A program made the position numbers and the translations under genes. Positions 1-9,240 of a stretch of 64,000 bases of DNA are shown here, in pieces. Every line of letters starts with the position of its first letter. Position 1 is the first letter of the stretch. This stretch comes from an uncultured Oscillibacter sp. (lineage in GTDB: Bacteria > Bacillota > Clostridia > Oscillospirales > Oscillospiraceae), in assembly GCA_900544105.1 (NCBI GenBank), contig UQUC01000002.1, forward strand, positions 1 to 64,000, given 5' to 3'. Under the pieces are notes generated by a model, which saw nothing but the letters and a program-made list of their open reading frames with translations, searched no databases and was not told the DNA's origin.

Positions 1-20
1 GGATGGATTCCTTCCTTCAT
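1..20 (-). CDS. Possible 5' end of a gene leaving the window (partial)
   Basis: An ATG on the minus strand at position 20 opens a reading frame that runs off the left edge after six codons. A purine-rich AGAGGTG lies about ten bases upstream, and a promoter-like pair lies further upstream at 89-117. Too little protein is visible to name it. The start is inferred only from these signals. Confidence 0.3.
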
Positions 21-88
21 TGCTCTCGTTCACCTCTTTCTGGTACAAAACTACCTCTATGGAGCTTTCACCCCACAAAAGCTAAATA

Positions 89-117
89 AGCATATCACAT
101 CGGAACACAGATTGCAA
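89..117 (-). promoter_or_regulatory. Putative sigma-A promoter reading out of the left edge
   Basis: On the minus strand, TTGCAA (112-117) and TATGCT (89-94) are separated by exactly 17 bases, each matching four of six consensus positions. It would serve the partial gene starting at 20, just downstream of the end of addA. Confidence 0.35.
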
Positions 118-150
118 GCATTTTTTCCGGTTTTTGCGAAAAAGCTGAAA

Positions 151-3100
151 TTACGAGATCTCCACGGTTTTTCCGGCTTGCAGAAAGTACAGTGCTTTCC
201 GCGTCACCGCCCTTTCCAATACCCGTTCCAGTGCCAGAGAGTACGCCGCCAGCTGGCCCCGGTACAGCTCCGCGTGCTGCGCTACATCTTCCTCCGTCTG
301 CACGAAATCGGTCTTAAAGTCCACCACCGTGACGCCCTCGGGCGTTTCAAACCAGCAGTCCACCACGCCTTGCAGCAGGATGCTGTCCTCCTCCGCGGCT
401 GCCGGGTCATAATCCCGGGCCGGCATCAGCACTGTAAATCGGTACTCTCGTGCTACCGTTTTTGCCTGCCGCATTTCCTCAGCCAGCGGGGATTCCAAAA
501 AGCGCCGCAGGGCGAAAATGTCCACAGCCGCCGCCTGCTCCGCCGTCAGCTTGGCCTCCAGCCGCAGCTTTTCCACCTGTCCGGGCACATCCGAATTTTG
601 CAGATCCAGATATTGCAAGACAAGATGGGTGGCGGTGCCCCGCTCCGCCGGTGTCAGTCCCTTTTTCTCCCGGCGGAATTTCGGCTGGACAAGAGGCCGG
701 ATGTACGGCGTGTGGTAAGCGTCCTCTGCGATCTCCTGATCCAAGGCCCGCCCCTTCAGCTGCGTGGCGGTGAGCTTGGCGGGGAGGGTTGTTTCTCGTT
801 GATAGGGATACCGGAAGGTCAACAGCGCCGGGTCAAAGGGCGTTTCTCCAGCATTCTCCTCCGTGTCGGATACAGGCGTCCGGGGCGGCTCCCCGTAGTC
901 ATTGCCGTCGTGGACGAACACCTGCCACGGGGCGGTATCTCCGGTATACAGACCGCCTGCCATCACCCCGGCCATGTCTCGCAGGGGCGCAGCCTCCGGG
1001 CGGCATAGCAGCGGCAGTAAGATCCAGTCGCCGAAGCACTTTCCCTCCGCCACCACCTCCGGCATGACGGGACAGGCCGCGGCAGCGGTCAGTTTTTGAA
1101 GCCGCTTTTCCGCGCCGTACAGCGCGTCCACCAAGATCAACTTTTCCTTTGGCCGGGTCATGGCCACATACAGAATCCGCTGTTCCTCCGCAAGATTTTC
1201 GCGGCGGAGCTTCTCCTCCAGTGCCAGCCGGGCCATGGTGGGATAACGGATCTTCCGCTTCAGATCGATACATTGGGGGCCAAGGCCCAGCGTCGGGTGC
1301 ACCAGCACCGGTGTATCGAAATCCTGCCGGGAAAAGGCGTGTTCCAAGTCGCAGAGGAACACGATGGGAAATTCCAGGCCCTTGGATTTGTGAATACTCA
1401 TCATCTGAACGCCGCCACTCCCCCCGGCGGTTTTCACGGCAGGGGCCTGCCCAGCATCAATGAGCCGCCGGAGTTGGGTGATGAAGGCGAACAGCCCCCG
1501 GTAGCCGCTGCTCTCAAAGCGCTCGGCATGGCGGGTCAGGGCTACCAGATTTTCCTGCCGGACGCCGCCCTCATCCATAGCGCCGAAGATGCCCGGCAAA
1601 TGCAGTGTATTGTAGATGTGCCACAGCAGGCGGCACACGCTCATGTCCGCCGCCGCGTCCCGCAGTCCGGTCAGCGTTGTCAGGAACGCTTGTACGTCCT
1701 CGCCGCCGTCCGCCAGCAGAGCGTCATAGAAGTCTCCCTCCCGGTCACGGCTGCGGATCTCCGCCAAACGGTCCGGCGTAAAGCCAAATACCGGGGAGCG
1801 GAGCACGGCGATCAGCGGCACATCCTGCCGGGGATTGTCGATGATCGCCAACAGAGCCAGCGTAACAGAGATCTCCGGTGTCTGGTAGAAATCGCCGCTT
1901 TCCTCAAAAGAACAGGGCACCTCCCGCTCCGCCAGTGCCTGAGCGAAGGCGGCGGACCGGCTCCCCGGAGAGCGCATCAGGATCACGATGTCCTCCGGGC
2001 GGCAGGGCCGCAGCGTGCCGTTCTCCCCGGTGACGGGATAGCCCTCATCCAAAAGCTGACGGATACGCTGCGCCGTGAACCGGGCCTCCGCCAGCAGCCG
2101 TTTCACCGGGCGCTCATTTGCCGCCAACTTCTGATGGGCGGAGATGAGGTGGAATTCCGTCTCGCAGTCCTTCCGGGGCGGGTAGTACTCCGTGCCGAAG
2201 TGGAGGGACTCGTCCTCGCCGTATTCCATCTCTCCCATCTCCGCCGACAGGATGTTGGAGAAGACGAAATTGGCTGCGTCCAGGATCTCCTTCCGAGAGC
2301 GGAAGTTTTTGGACAGCAGAATTTTGCGATCCTCCCCTTCCACTGCGTTTTCAGCTGGCGTAAAGCGGCGATACTTGTCTAAAAAAATCGTAGGATCCGC
2401 TAATCGGAACCGGTAAATACTCTGCTTTACGTCTCCTACGGTAAAGAGATTTTTGCCCTCACGGGACACCGCACGGAAAATAGCATTCTGCACCTCGTTG
2501 GTATCCTGATATTCGTCTACCAAGATCTCCTGGTAGCGGCCCGCCACCTGACGGCCCAGTTCCGTAGGCGCGCCGTCCCGCTCCACCAGCAGGCGAAGGG
2601 CCAGATGCTCCTGATCGGAGAAGTCGGCGCAGTTCATCCGCAGCTTTTCCGTCCGATAAGCGTTGGAAAAGTCTGCCGTCAGCTTCAAAAGGGCTGTCAT
2701 GGCAGGGGCCATGGTCTGAAGGTCCTCTAAGGCTTCCGTATCGCTGACCGCCAGCATGGGAGCCAGCTTTTTGGCGGCAGCCTTGGCGTTCTCCCACAGC
2801 CCCTTCAATCTCACGACCTCCGGGTCCTCGGTCATTCCCTTCGGCGTGGTGAGCCGGGAAAATTCCAGTCCATCCAGAGAAACGCGGGCGGCCTCCCAGT
2901 TCTGTGCTGCCGCCAAGGGTGCGAAGCTGCGGCTGGCCCGCAGGAATTTTTCGCCATATCCCTTATAGAGATCCCCACCCACGGTGGACTGTCCCGCTTG
3001 TCGCAGCGCCTCCATGTGGTGAAATCCCTTTCGACGGATGACCGCCAGCAGCTCGGCGGCGTAGGGCGTTTCGTTAAAGTCTCCGCCGCGTTTTTCCCAG

Positions 3101-3711
3101 ACGCTTACGTTCTCCGTGAGCCACCGGTCCGGATCAGCGTGGCTTTGCAGCTTTTCGTAGGTTTCCAGCACCAGATCCTCCAGGGCGCTGTCGTCCCGGC
3201 CCGCGCCCAGCGTATCCGCCAGCAGTGCGCCGCCCTCGTCCAATTCCTCGTAAAACCGCTCCAGCACCCGGGTTAGCACCCGCTGACGCAGGAGCTTCGC
3301 GTCATTCTCGTCCAGCACCCGAAAATCCGGCGTCAGGGTATAGCGCTCTCCCTCCTGTGCCAGAAGATGGGTGTTCTCCCGCAGCAGTGCCGTGCAGAAG
3401 GCGTCCACAGTCTTGATGTCCGCCTGATACACCCGCAAAAGCTGGCTGCGGAGATGTCGGTCCTCTGGAGCCTCCGCCATCCGTTTGGACAATTCGGCGG
3501 CGATCTTGCTCCGCAGCTCGGCGGCGGCGGCCTTCGTGTAGGTGATGATGAGGAAATCGTCGATATGACAGTGGTCCTCCGTCACATACCGGAACAGCCG
3601 CTCCACCAACACCTTCGTCTTGCCGGACCCGGCGGCGGCGGATACCAGCAGACTGCCGCCCCGATTTTCCACAGCCGCTTGCTGCTGCTCCGTCAACTTC
3701 AGCTTTGCCAT
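151..3711 (-). CDS. addA: ATP-dependent helicase/nuclease subunit A (AddA)
   Basis: This is the helicase-nuclease subunit of AddAB, the Gram-positive counterpart of RecBCD. It unwinds and resects double-strand breaks for RecA loading. The 1186-residue length is typical. A UvrD-type Walker A (AAAGSGKT) sits near residues 25-32, helicase motif II reads VDEYQDTNEVQ near residue 395, a QSIYRFR motif follows, and SIHKSKGLEFPIVF marks the C-terminal helicase motifs. The RecB-type nuclease domain is at the C terminus, with GTATHLVLQYLD and VVDFKTDF. The ATG overlaps the end of addB by 13 bases, so the two subunits are probably translationally coupled. Confidence 0.97.
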   Translation of the reverse strand: MAKLKLTEQQQAAVENRGGSLLVSAAAGSGKTKVLVERLFRYVTEDHCHIDDFLIITYTKAAAAELRSKIAAELSKRMAEAPEDRHLRSQLLRVYQADIKTVDAFCTALLRENTHLLAQEGERYTLTPDFRVLDENDAKLLRQRVLTRVLERFYEELDEGGALLADTLGAGRDDSALEDLVLETYEKLQSHADPDRWLTENVSVWEKRGGDFNETPYAAELLAVIRRKGFHHMEALRQAGQSTVGGDLYKGYGEKFLRASRSFAPLAAAQNWEAARVSLDGLEFSRLTTPKGMTEDPEVVRLKGLWENAKAAAKKLAPMLAVSDTEALEDLQTMAPAMTALLKLTADFSNAYRTEKLRMNCADFSDQEHLALRLLVERDGAPTELGRQVAGRYQEILVDEYQDTNEVQNAIFRAVSREGKNLFTVGDVKQSIYRFRLADPTIFLDKYRRFTPAENAVEGEDRKILLSKNFRSRKEILDAANFVFSNILSAEMGEMEYGEDESLHFGTEYYPPRKDCETEFHLISAHQKLAANERPVKRLLAEARFTAQRIRQLLDEGYPVTGENGTLRPCRPEDIVILMRSPGSRSAAFAQALAEREVPCSFEESGDFYQTPEISVTLALLAIIDNPRQDVPLIAVLRSPVFGFTPDRLAEIRSRDREGDFYDALLADGGEDVQAFLTTLTGLRDAAADMSVCRLLWHIYNTLHLPGIFGAMDEGGVRQENLVALTRHAERFESSGYRGLFAFITQLRRLIDAGQAPAVKTAGGSGGVQMMSIHKSKGLEFPIVFLCDLEHAFSRQDFDTPVLVHPTLGLGPQCIDLKRKIRYPTMARLALEEKLRRENLAEEQRILYVAMTRPKEKLILVDALYGAEKRLQKLTAAAACPVMPEVVAEGKCFGDWILLPLLCRPEAAPLRDMAGVMAGGLYTGDTAPWQVFVHDGNDYGEPPRTPVSDTEENAGETPFDPALLTFRYPYQRETTLPAKLTATQLKGRALDQEIAEDAYHTPYIRPLVQPKFRREKKGLTPAERGTATHLVLQYLDLQNSDVPGQVEKLRLEAKLTAEQAAAVDIFALRRFLESPLAEEMRQAKTVAREYRFTVLMPARDYDPAAAEEDSILLQGVVDCWFETPEGVTVVDFKTDFVQTEEDVAQHAELYRGQLAAYSLALERVLERAVTRKALYFLQAGKTVEIS

Positions 3712-6700
3712 GGGTCACCGCCTCCTTCCTCAAGCTCTTTCCAGAATTCCTCCGGCTTCACCGGCAGGATATATCGCAGACGGTCCCGGTCCCGTCCATC
3801 CCGGAACTGACAGGCGGAGACCCAGTCGCAGAAGCGGCACTGGCTGTCCTCCTCGCTGTGGCAGCAGGGATCCGCGTCGATGTTGCCGCTGCGCAGCTCG
3901 TCGGAGATCTGGCCCAGCAATTTGTCCACATACGTGCCCAGCTTCCCCAGCCGGGCGGCGGAGGCAAGGCTCCCGGAGAGGTTCCCGTCCTTGCTGATCC
4001 GCAGCGGCAGATAATGAGGCTCCGTCAGAGCCTCGTGCTCCATGGCCTGCAACACCGCCGGATCCTCCAAGAGAAGTCCTGAGCGCTTCAGCGTCTTTTC
4101 CCGCTCCTTTTGCAGAGCTTCCTGAGAGATCCCCCGCTCCGCCGGCAAAATCTCGTCCCTGGCGGGGAGATACAGCACGCCCGCCGGTTCGATCTCTTTT
4201 CCAAAATATTCCGCTCCCTCCTTTTGCAGGGCAAAGAGGTACAGCAGCATCTGAATATCCAGTCCCATGCGGACGTTGGCCAAATCGAATTTCTTCTTGC
4301 TGGATTTGTAGTCCACCACCCGGAGGTACAGCTTATCGTCCTTGATCCAGCCGTCCACCCGGTCCACCTTGCCGCCTACCCGCAGTTCCCCGTCCGGGCG
4401 GGAAATGGTGACGGCGGGCAGCGTTCCGTCCTTCCCGCCGAATCCCAGCTCGAAGGCCATAGGGACGAAATCCGAGTGGCGCAGTTCCTCCGCCACCTGG
4501 TCGATGATAGCGTAGGCGTTGGTCCGCAGACGGTTGAACAGATACCGGAACCGGGGGGTACGGTTCTGAAAATTGTGCAGCTCCTGTTCCGCGTATTGGT
4601 CGATGTATTGTCGGGTCAGGCGATGAAGTTTTTTGTTATCCACCGCGGCAAAGCCGCCCTGCCCCAGTACGTCCCGGGTGACGTTTTCCAGCAGATAGTG
4701 GAGAAACGTGCCGATCTGGGGCGCGTCGAAGGAGGCCGGTTCCCGGGGCTTGGCCCGCAGGCCATACTCCATGAAATAGGCAAAGTGGCAGGAGCGCATC
4801 CGTTCCAGTCGGGAGGCAGTCATGGAGACCCGCTCTCCGTAAATAGCCCGGACCGCGGCGGGAGACAGACTGCCCCGCCGGGCCGCGGCAGCCCGCTCCA
4901 TGGCGCTTAAATGCCGGGCACAGTCCGGCTCCTGCTGAAAATACCGCCACAGGGGGCCGTCGGGGTCCTGTCCCGCCATTTCCAGCGCAGGTTCAACGGC
5001 TGACAGGCGATATGCCTTGTCAGCTCGCTCGCGTTCCACACGCAGTTTCGGGAACAATTTCCGCAGCCGCTCCACCACAAAGGCGGGACGCAGCTCGCTA
5101 CCGGAAACATCCGTAACCGGATAACTCACCGTCAGGCCCGCCGTGGGCTGGGCAAGCGCGGCGTAGAGGTTTTGCAGTTCAATGCCCATCCGCTCCATGC
5201 CGGTAGGGGCCAGTTCGATCCCCCGAAGAGCCAGCGCCTGACGGTCATCCTCATTCAGCAGGCCGCCGCTCTGACCGGGGTCCGGCAGCACATGGTCGTT
5301 GGCTCCCAGCAAAAAGAGGTAGCTTGTGGTGTGCCGGTCGTTCCGGGTGATCTCGCTGACGGACACCTGATCCAGCGCCACGGGGATGGTGCCCACGCTG
5401 TACTGGGTCAGCACCAGTCGGAACAGCCGCTCAAACTCGCTCTGTTCCAGGCGTTCCTCCCCTAAAATCTCCACAAACTGATCCAGCACACCGCAGAGGA
5501 TCTCCCATAGCTGGGCAGTCTCCTCCGCCTCCTGCATCCGGCCTGTCTCCGCCTGCGCGTGCATCCGCTCCGTCAGGGCCGTTTCCAGCTTCAGTTCTTC
5601 CATGAAGCCATACAGGGTCTCCACATAATCCCGGGCCGTCTCCCCGGCCTTCAGGCCCGCCGCCAGACGCTCCAGCGGCTCCCGCACCCGGCGGCGTAGT
5701 TCGTTCACTCGCGTCAAAACGGTCTGCCGCCGCTGGTCCCACGGTGCGCCGTAGCCGTCCGGGTTTTCCGTCCAGTCCTCGTCACGAAGCCACGTCTGGC
5801 CGTGGATATCCCATTTCAGAACATAGTTTTCCAGCAGATCACATTCTTCCGCCGTCAGGCCCGCCAAACCGGTTTTCAGCCAGCGGAACATGTCCTCGTA
5901 CTCGTAGCCGTTGGAGATGGAGGCCAGCACACCGGTCAGCAGGCTCAGCACCGGCTTTTCCAGAATGTCGCTGCGGCGGCTGAGATACACCGGGATCCCG
6001 TACCGCTCAAACACTGTTTCGATGGTCCCGGCGTACTCCGTCATATTCCGGGCCGCCACGGTGATGTCCCGGCAGCGGCACTTCCCCGCTGCCAGCAGGC
6101 AGCGGATGTCGGCGGCGGTCTGCTCCACCTCGGAATAGACGGTGGCGGCCTCTCGGAGCCGGATGGCGGCGCTGTCACCCTCGTAGGGAAGATTCTCCCC
6201 GAAGAAGCAGCGTTCCAAATGGCCAAGAGCCGACGAGTCCTCGCTTGTTAAGGACAATAGCTTTACGGTTTTTCCCTCAGAAGCGGCCAACCGCTCCAGC
6301 ATGGACATGGTTTTCAGCGTGGGTTCAAAGATCTCCTCCCGGCTGTTGACTTCTCCAAGCAACGTGATTGTAACAGACCGGGCCTGCCGCAGAAAAATCG
6401 CCAGTGCCCGCCGCTCCTGGGCGTTGAAATAGGTAAAACCATCGATGAAAATGTCCTTGTCCCGCACATAGCCGGACTCCTCCAAATGGTCACAGAGCTT
6501 GGTCATCCGATCCCGGGCATCCAGACCGGGACGACGGAGCCGCGCCTCATAGGCAGCGTAGAGCAAGCTCAGATCCGTCAGCTTGTCATGGGTGGCACCG
6601 TCCATGTCCTGCGCCTGCTGGTACAGGGCCTCCGGGGTCACCTCGTAGCTTCGCAGCTCGTCGAACAGCGCCAGCATCTGTTCCAGAAAGCCTACCTTTT

Positions 6701-7028
6701 GCGAGGGCTTCCGGTACACGGTCATCTGAGGGGCCGTTTCTAACAGCGCCCGCTGGAGAGTCAGCAATTTGCCGCCGTTATCCAGCGTCACATCTGCAAT
6801 GCCGCCGGTGATGCTCAGCACCCGCTCGCCCAGCCGCCGAAAGCTTAGCACCTCAGCATGCCGGCTGGCGGTATCGCCGCAGGCGCGGCATACGTCCACC
6901 TCCGCCTGATGGGAGGCATGCTCCGGCACCAGCAGGATCTGCTGGCTGCTCTCCCCCAGTTCTGCCATCCGCCGCAGCATGGTATCCGATTTTCCCGTTT
7001 TGGCACGGCCGATCAAGATCGTCAGCAT
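3699..7028 (-). CDS. addB: ATP-dependent helicase/nuclease subunit B (AddB)
   Basis: This is the partner subunit of AddAB, a helicase-like scaffold with a second nuclease domain and an iron-sulfur cluster. The open frame extends to 7067, but the ATG at 7028 is preferred: it begins MLTILIGRAKTGKSD, carrying the family's N-terminal P-loop, and has GGGAGG upstream. The RecB-type nuclease signature VVDYKSSKKKFDL lies near residue 945. The C-terminal cysteines (CC, CRFC and SAC) plus the earlier RSCHFAY cysteine fit the known 4Fe-4S site of AddB. It is the first gene of an addB-addA pair. Confidence 0.96.
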   Translation of the reverse strand: MLTILIGRAKTGKSDTMLRRMAELGESSQQILLVPEHASHQAEVDVCRACGDTASRHAEVLSFRRLGERVLSITGGIADVTLDNGGKLLTLQRALLETAPQMTVYRKPSQKVGFLEQMLALFDELRSYEVTPEALYQQAQDMDGATHDKLTDLSLLYAAYEARLRRPGLDARDRMTKLCDHLEESGYVRDKDIFIDGFTYFNAQERRALAIFLRQARSVTITLLGEVNSREEIFEPTLKTMSMLERLAASEGKTVKLLSLTSEDSSALGHLERCFFGENLPYEGDSAAIRLREAATVYSEVEQTAADIRCLLAAGKCRCRDITVAARNMTEYAGTIETVFERYGIPVYLSRRSDILEKPVLSLLTGVLASISNGYEYEDMFRWLKTGLAGLTAEECDLLENYVLKWDIHGQTWLRDEDWTENPDGYGAPWDQRRQTVLTRVNELRRRVREPLERLAAGLKAGETARDYVETLYGFMEELKLETALTERMHAQAETGRMQEAEETAQLWEILCGVLDQFVEILGEERLEQSEFERLFRLVLTQYSVGTIPVALDQVSVSEITRNDRHTTSYLFLLGANDHVLPDPGQSGGLLNEDDRQALALRGIELAPTGMERMGIELQNLYAALAQPTAGLTVSYPVTDVSGSELRPAFVVERLRKLFPKLRVERERADKAYRLSAVEPALEMAGQDPDGPLWRYFQQEPDCARHLSAMERAAAARRGSLSPAAVRAIYGERVSMTASRLERMRSCHFAYFMEYGLRAKPREPASFDAPQIGTFLHYLLENVTRDVLGQGGFAAVDNKKLHRLTRQYIDQYAEQELHNFQNRTPRFRYLFNRLRTNAYAIIDQVAEELRHSDFVPMAFELGFGGKDGTLPAVTISRPDGELRVGGKVDRVDGWIKDDKLYLRVVDYKSSKKKFDLANVRMGLDIQMLLYLFALQKEGAEYFGKEIEPAGVLYLPARDEILPAERGISQEALQKEREKTLKRSGLLLEDPAVLQAMEHEALTEPHYLPLRISKDGNLSGSLASAARLGKLGTYVDKLLGQISDELRSGNIDADPCCHSEEDSQCRFCDWVSACQFRDGRDRDRLRYILPVKPEEFWKELEEGGGDPWQS

Positions 7029-7160
7029 AGTGACCTCCCGCAGTTTGTTTTTTCTCCATTCTATCACAATGCTGTCGCCAAAAACAGACCCGATTGCCTT
7101 TTTTTCAGCGCCATGTTACAATGGCTTCGCTATGAATTCTGACATACAGGAGTGATTGTC

Positions 7161-7772
7161 ATGCCCCATATCCCGCAGGGCACCACGGATACCGTGACCC
7201 TCGAGCTGTTTGATCCGGCGCTGGACGCCGCGCTGCGCCCCTCCCCGGATTATGATGTGAGCCGCTGGCTCTATGTGCCCAATACCTATTCTGAATACCG
7301 TTACATTCTGGGCACCCGGGGCCAAAGGCCTCTGATCTGCGTGGGGATCAACCCCTCCACCGCCGCGCCGGACGCACTGGATCCCACCTTGCAATCCGCC
7401 CAGCGCATCGCCCTGAACAACGGTTACGACAGCTTTCTCATGTTCAATGTCTACGCTCAACGGGCCACCTGGCCGGACGATATGGAGCGGGTGTGCAACG
7501 GCGCTCTCCATGATGAGAACCGGAAAGCCTTCCGCTATCTCCTCTCCCTTTCGGAGACCCCTGCTATCTGGGCCGCCTGGGGGAACATCATCGAAAAGCG
7601 CGATTATCTCATGGACTGTATGCGGGATTTCGCCGCTGACGGTCAAGCTGCAAATGCTCAATGGTTCACCGCCGGGCCGCTTCTGAAATCCGGTCATCCC
7701 CACCACCCCTTATATCTGAAATCCACTACTGCATTGCAGCCCTTTGATATTGACGCTTATCTGCACCGCTGA
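7161..7772 (+). CDS. DUF1643 family protein
   Basis: The protein has about 203 residues and matches the DUF1643 pattern: an N-terminal RYILGTRG strand, then GINPSTA near residue 70, and a C-terminal segment ending in a KSGHPHHPLYL motif. The function of the family is not established. The upstream GTG at 7152 is in frame, but the ATG at 7161 has AGGAG eight bases before it and is the better start. It stands alone, divergent from addB, with its own terminator just downstream. Confidence 0.85.
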   Translation: MPHIPQGTTDTVTLELFDPALDAALRPSPDYDVSRWLYVPNTYSEYRYILGTRGQRPLICVGINPSTAAPDALDPTLQSAQRIALNNGYDSFLMFNVYAQRATWPDDMERVCNGALHDENRKAFRYLLSLSETPAIWAAWGNIIEKRDYLMDCMRDFAADGQAANAQWFTAGPLLKSGHPHHPLYLKSTTALQPFDIDAYLHR

Positions 7773-7781
7773 TCCAGCCGC

Positions 7782-7810
7782 CCGTCTGGATTTCCGGACG
7801 GACGTTTTTT
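7782..7810 (+). terminator. Intrinsic terminator after the DUF1643 gene
   Basis: A nine-pair stem (7782-7790 with 7793-7801, including one G-T pair) is followed by ACG and a run of six T. The innermost pairs would have to open to give a real loop. It ends the single-gene transcript before the larA-like promoter. Confidence 0.7.
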
Positions 7811-7893
7811 CTTAGGCCTTCCCTTGTCGAAAAAACACAAAAGTCCTCCGCTGAACAACGCCGAATTTTGGTGAAGCGGCGGTGGATTGGTTA

Positions 7894-7921
7894 TTGAACA
7901 TTCAATTTCTGCGTGTATAAT
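7894..7921 (+). promoter_or_regulatory. Sigma-A promoter of the larA-like operon
   Basis: TTGAAC (7894-7899) and a perfect TATAAT (7916-7921) are separated by 16 bases. The larA-like start codon lies 35 bases after the -10 box. A short palindrome, ATTGAA-CA-TTCAAT, covers the -35 region at 7893-7906. Confidence 0.75.
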
Positions 7922-7934
7922 GAATTATTATTCA
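7921..7934 (+). promoter_or_regulatory. ArgR-type operator (ARG box) at the larA-like promoter
   Basis: The 14 bases TGAATTATTATTCA form a perfect inverted repeat with four A/T bases in the centre. They match the published ARG-box consensus TGAAT-WWWW-ATTCA at every position. The box starts at the last base of the -10 element and covers the likely transcription start, a classical repressor position. ArgR binding is inference. Confidence 0.5.
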
Positions 7935-7956
7935 TGTGCGTTCATGGAGGTTATTT

Positions 7957-9240
7957 ATGAAAACCTACGAATTTAAATACGGGCACGGATCTGTGTCCCT
8001 TTCTCTGAACGAAGCGGATATTCTGGCGGAGCTGCATGGAACGGAGACGCCGCCCATCAGCGACATTCGCTCCGCCCTGTTCGCCTCGCTGGAGCAGCCC
8101 ATCGACAGCGCACCCCTGCGCCGGCGGGTCCGCCCCGGAGACCGGGTAGCTCTGGTGGTCAGCGACATGACCCGATTCTGGATGCGGCAGGATCTGGTGA
8201 TCCCCCATCTCGTTGACTATCTCATTGACGAATGTGGCGTACAGCCGGAGCATCTGACCATCGTGGTAGCCAACGGCACTCACATCGGCGGCGATGAGCA
8301 GGAGCTGCGGACACTGGTCACCGATGGCGTCTATGACCGGGTCCGTGTGAAGAATCACGACTGCGAGGCCAAGGATCTTGCCTATCTGGGTACTACGCCC
8401 CATGAAACACCTGTGTGGATCGACCGCACCGCCGCAGAAGCGGATCTGGTGGTCTGTTTAGGTGCCGCCACCCATCATGTGATGGCCGGCTTCGGCGGTG
8501 GACGGAAGAGCATCCTCCCCGGCATCAGCGGCTTGGAGACCATCCGCCACAACCACGCCTATTCTCTGGACAGCACCAAGCTCCGCACCAATCCCGCCAT
8601 CGGAAACGGTGTGTTGGCGGGAAACCCGCTGCACGAGGATATGTGCGAGGCGGCGTCACTGGTGAACAACCTCTTCATGGTGAATCTGGTGATGAACGCC
8701 GACATGAAGCTCTCGTATATCTTCTCCGGCCACTACCTGACCTCCTGGGAGCGGGCCTGTACCGCCGTGGACAACATTTACCGGGTGGATATTCCCTGCC
8801 GGGCAGACGCTGTGGTCACCAGCTGCGGCGGCTTTCCCAAGGACATCTCCCTCTATCAGGGCACCAAGACCATTGACAATGTGGAATCCGCGTTGAAGCC
8901 CGGCGGTACGCTGGTTCTGATGATCGAAGCGCCGGAGGGCGGCGGCCCCGCCGAGTACTTCGACTGGAGCAAGAATTTACAGGACGGCTCCATTGAACAG
9001 CGTCTGCGGGAGGCCTTCACTGTGGCGGGCTATATCTTCTTCCTGAACTGTGAGCAGGCCCAGCGGTACCGCATTTTCATGTATTCCTCCATTGATCCCC
9101 AGACCGTTGCACCCATGGGGATCCACGCCTTTTCCGACATGGACGCCTTACTGAAAGCCGCGGAACTGGACGGAAAATCCACCTATGTCATTCCCAACGG
9201 GTCCACCGTGATCCCCCGGGTGAAAGGAGAAACACTATGA
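7957..9240 (+). CDS. larA: LarA-family nickel-dependent 2-hydroxyacid racemase homologue
   Basis: LarA enzymes racemise or epimerise 2-hydroxyacids using a covalently bound nickel-pincer (NPN) cofactor. The start at 7957 has GGAGG six bases upstream and gives 427 residues. Numbered from there, THH ends at His174, GGGRK places a lysine at 184 and RHNH ends at His200, matching the residues reported for Lactobacillus plantarum LarA (His174, cofactor-linked Lys184, nickel ligand His200). The NGTH histidine is 109, against 108 there. The true substrate is unknown, because the family is broad (lactate, malate, other hydroxyacids). The cofactor genes larB, larC and larE are not in this window. It overlaps the aminotransferase gene by four bases. 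Confidence 0.88.
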   Translation: MKTYEFKYGHGSVSLSLNEADILAELHGTETPPISDIRSALFASLEQPIDSAPLRRRVRPGDRVALVVSDMTRFWMRQDLVIPHLVDYLIDECGVQPEHLTIVVANGTHIGGDEQELRTLVTDGVYDRVRVKNHDCEAKDLAYLGTTPHETPVWIDRTAAEADLVVCLGAATHHVMAGFGGGRKSILPGISGLETIRHNHAYSLDSTKLRTNPAIGNGVLAGNPLHEDMCEAASLVNNLFMVNLVMNADMKLSYIFSGHYLTSWERACTAVDNIYRVDIPCRADAVVTSCGGFPKDISLYQGTKTIDNVESALKPGGTLVLMIEAPEGGGPAEYFDWSKNLQDGSIEQRLREAFTVAGYIFFLNCEQAQRYRIFMYSSIDPQTVAPMGIHAFSDMDALLKAAELDGKSTYVIPNGSTVIPRVKGETL

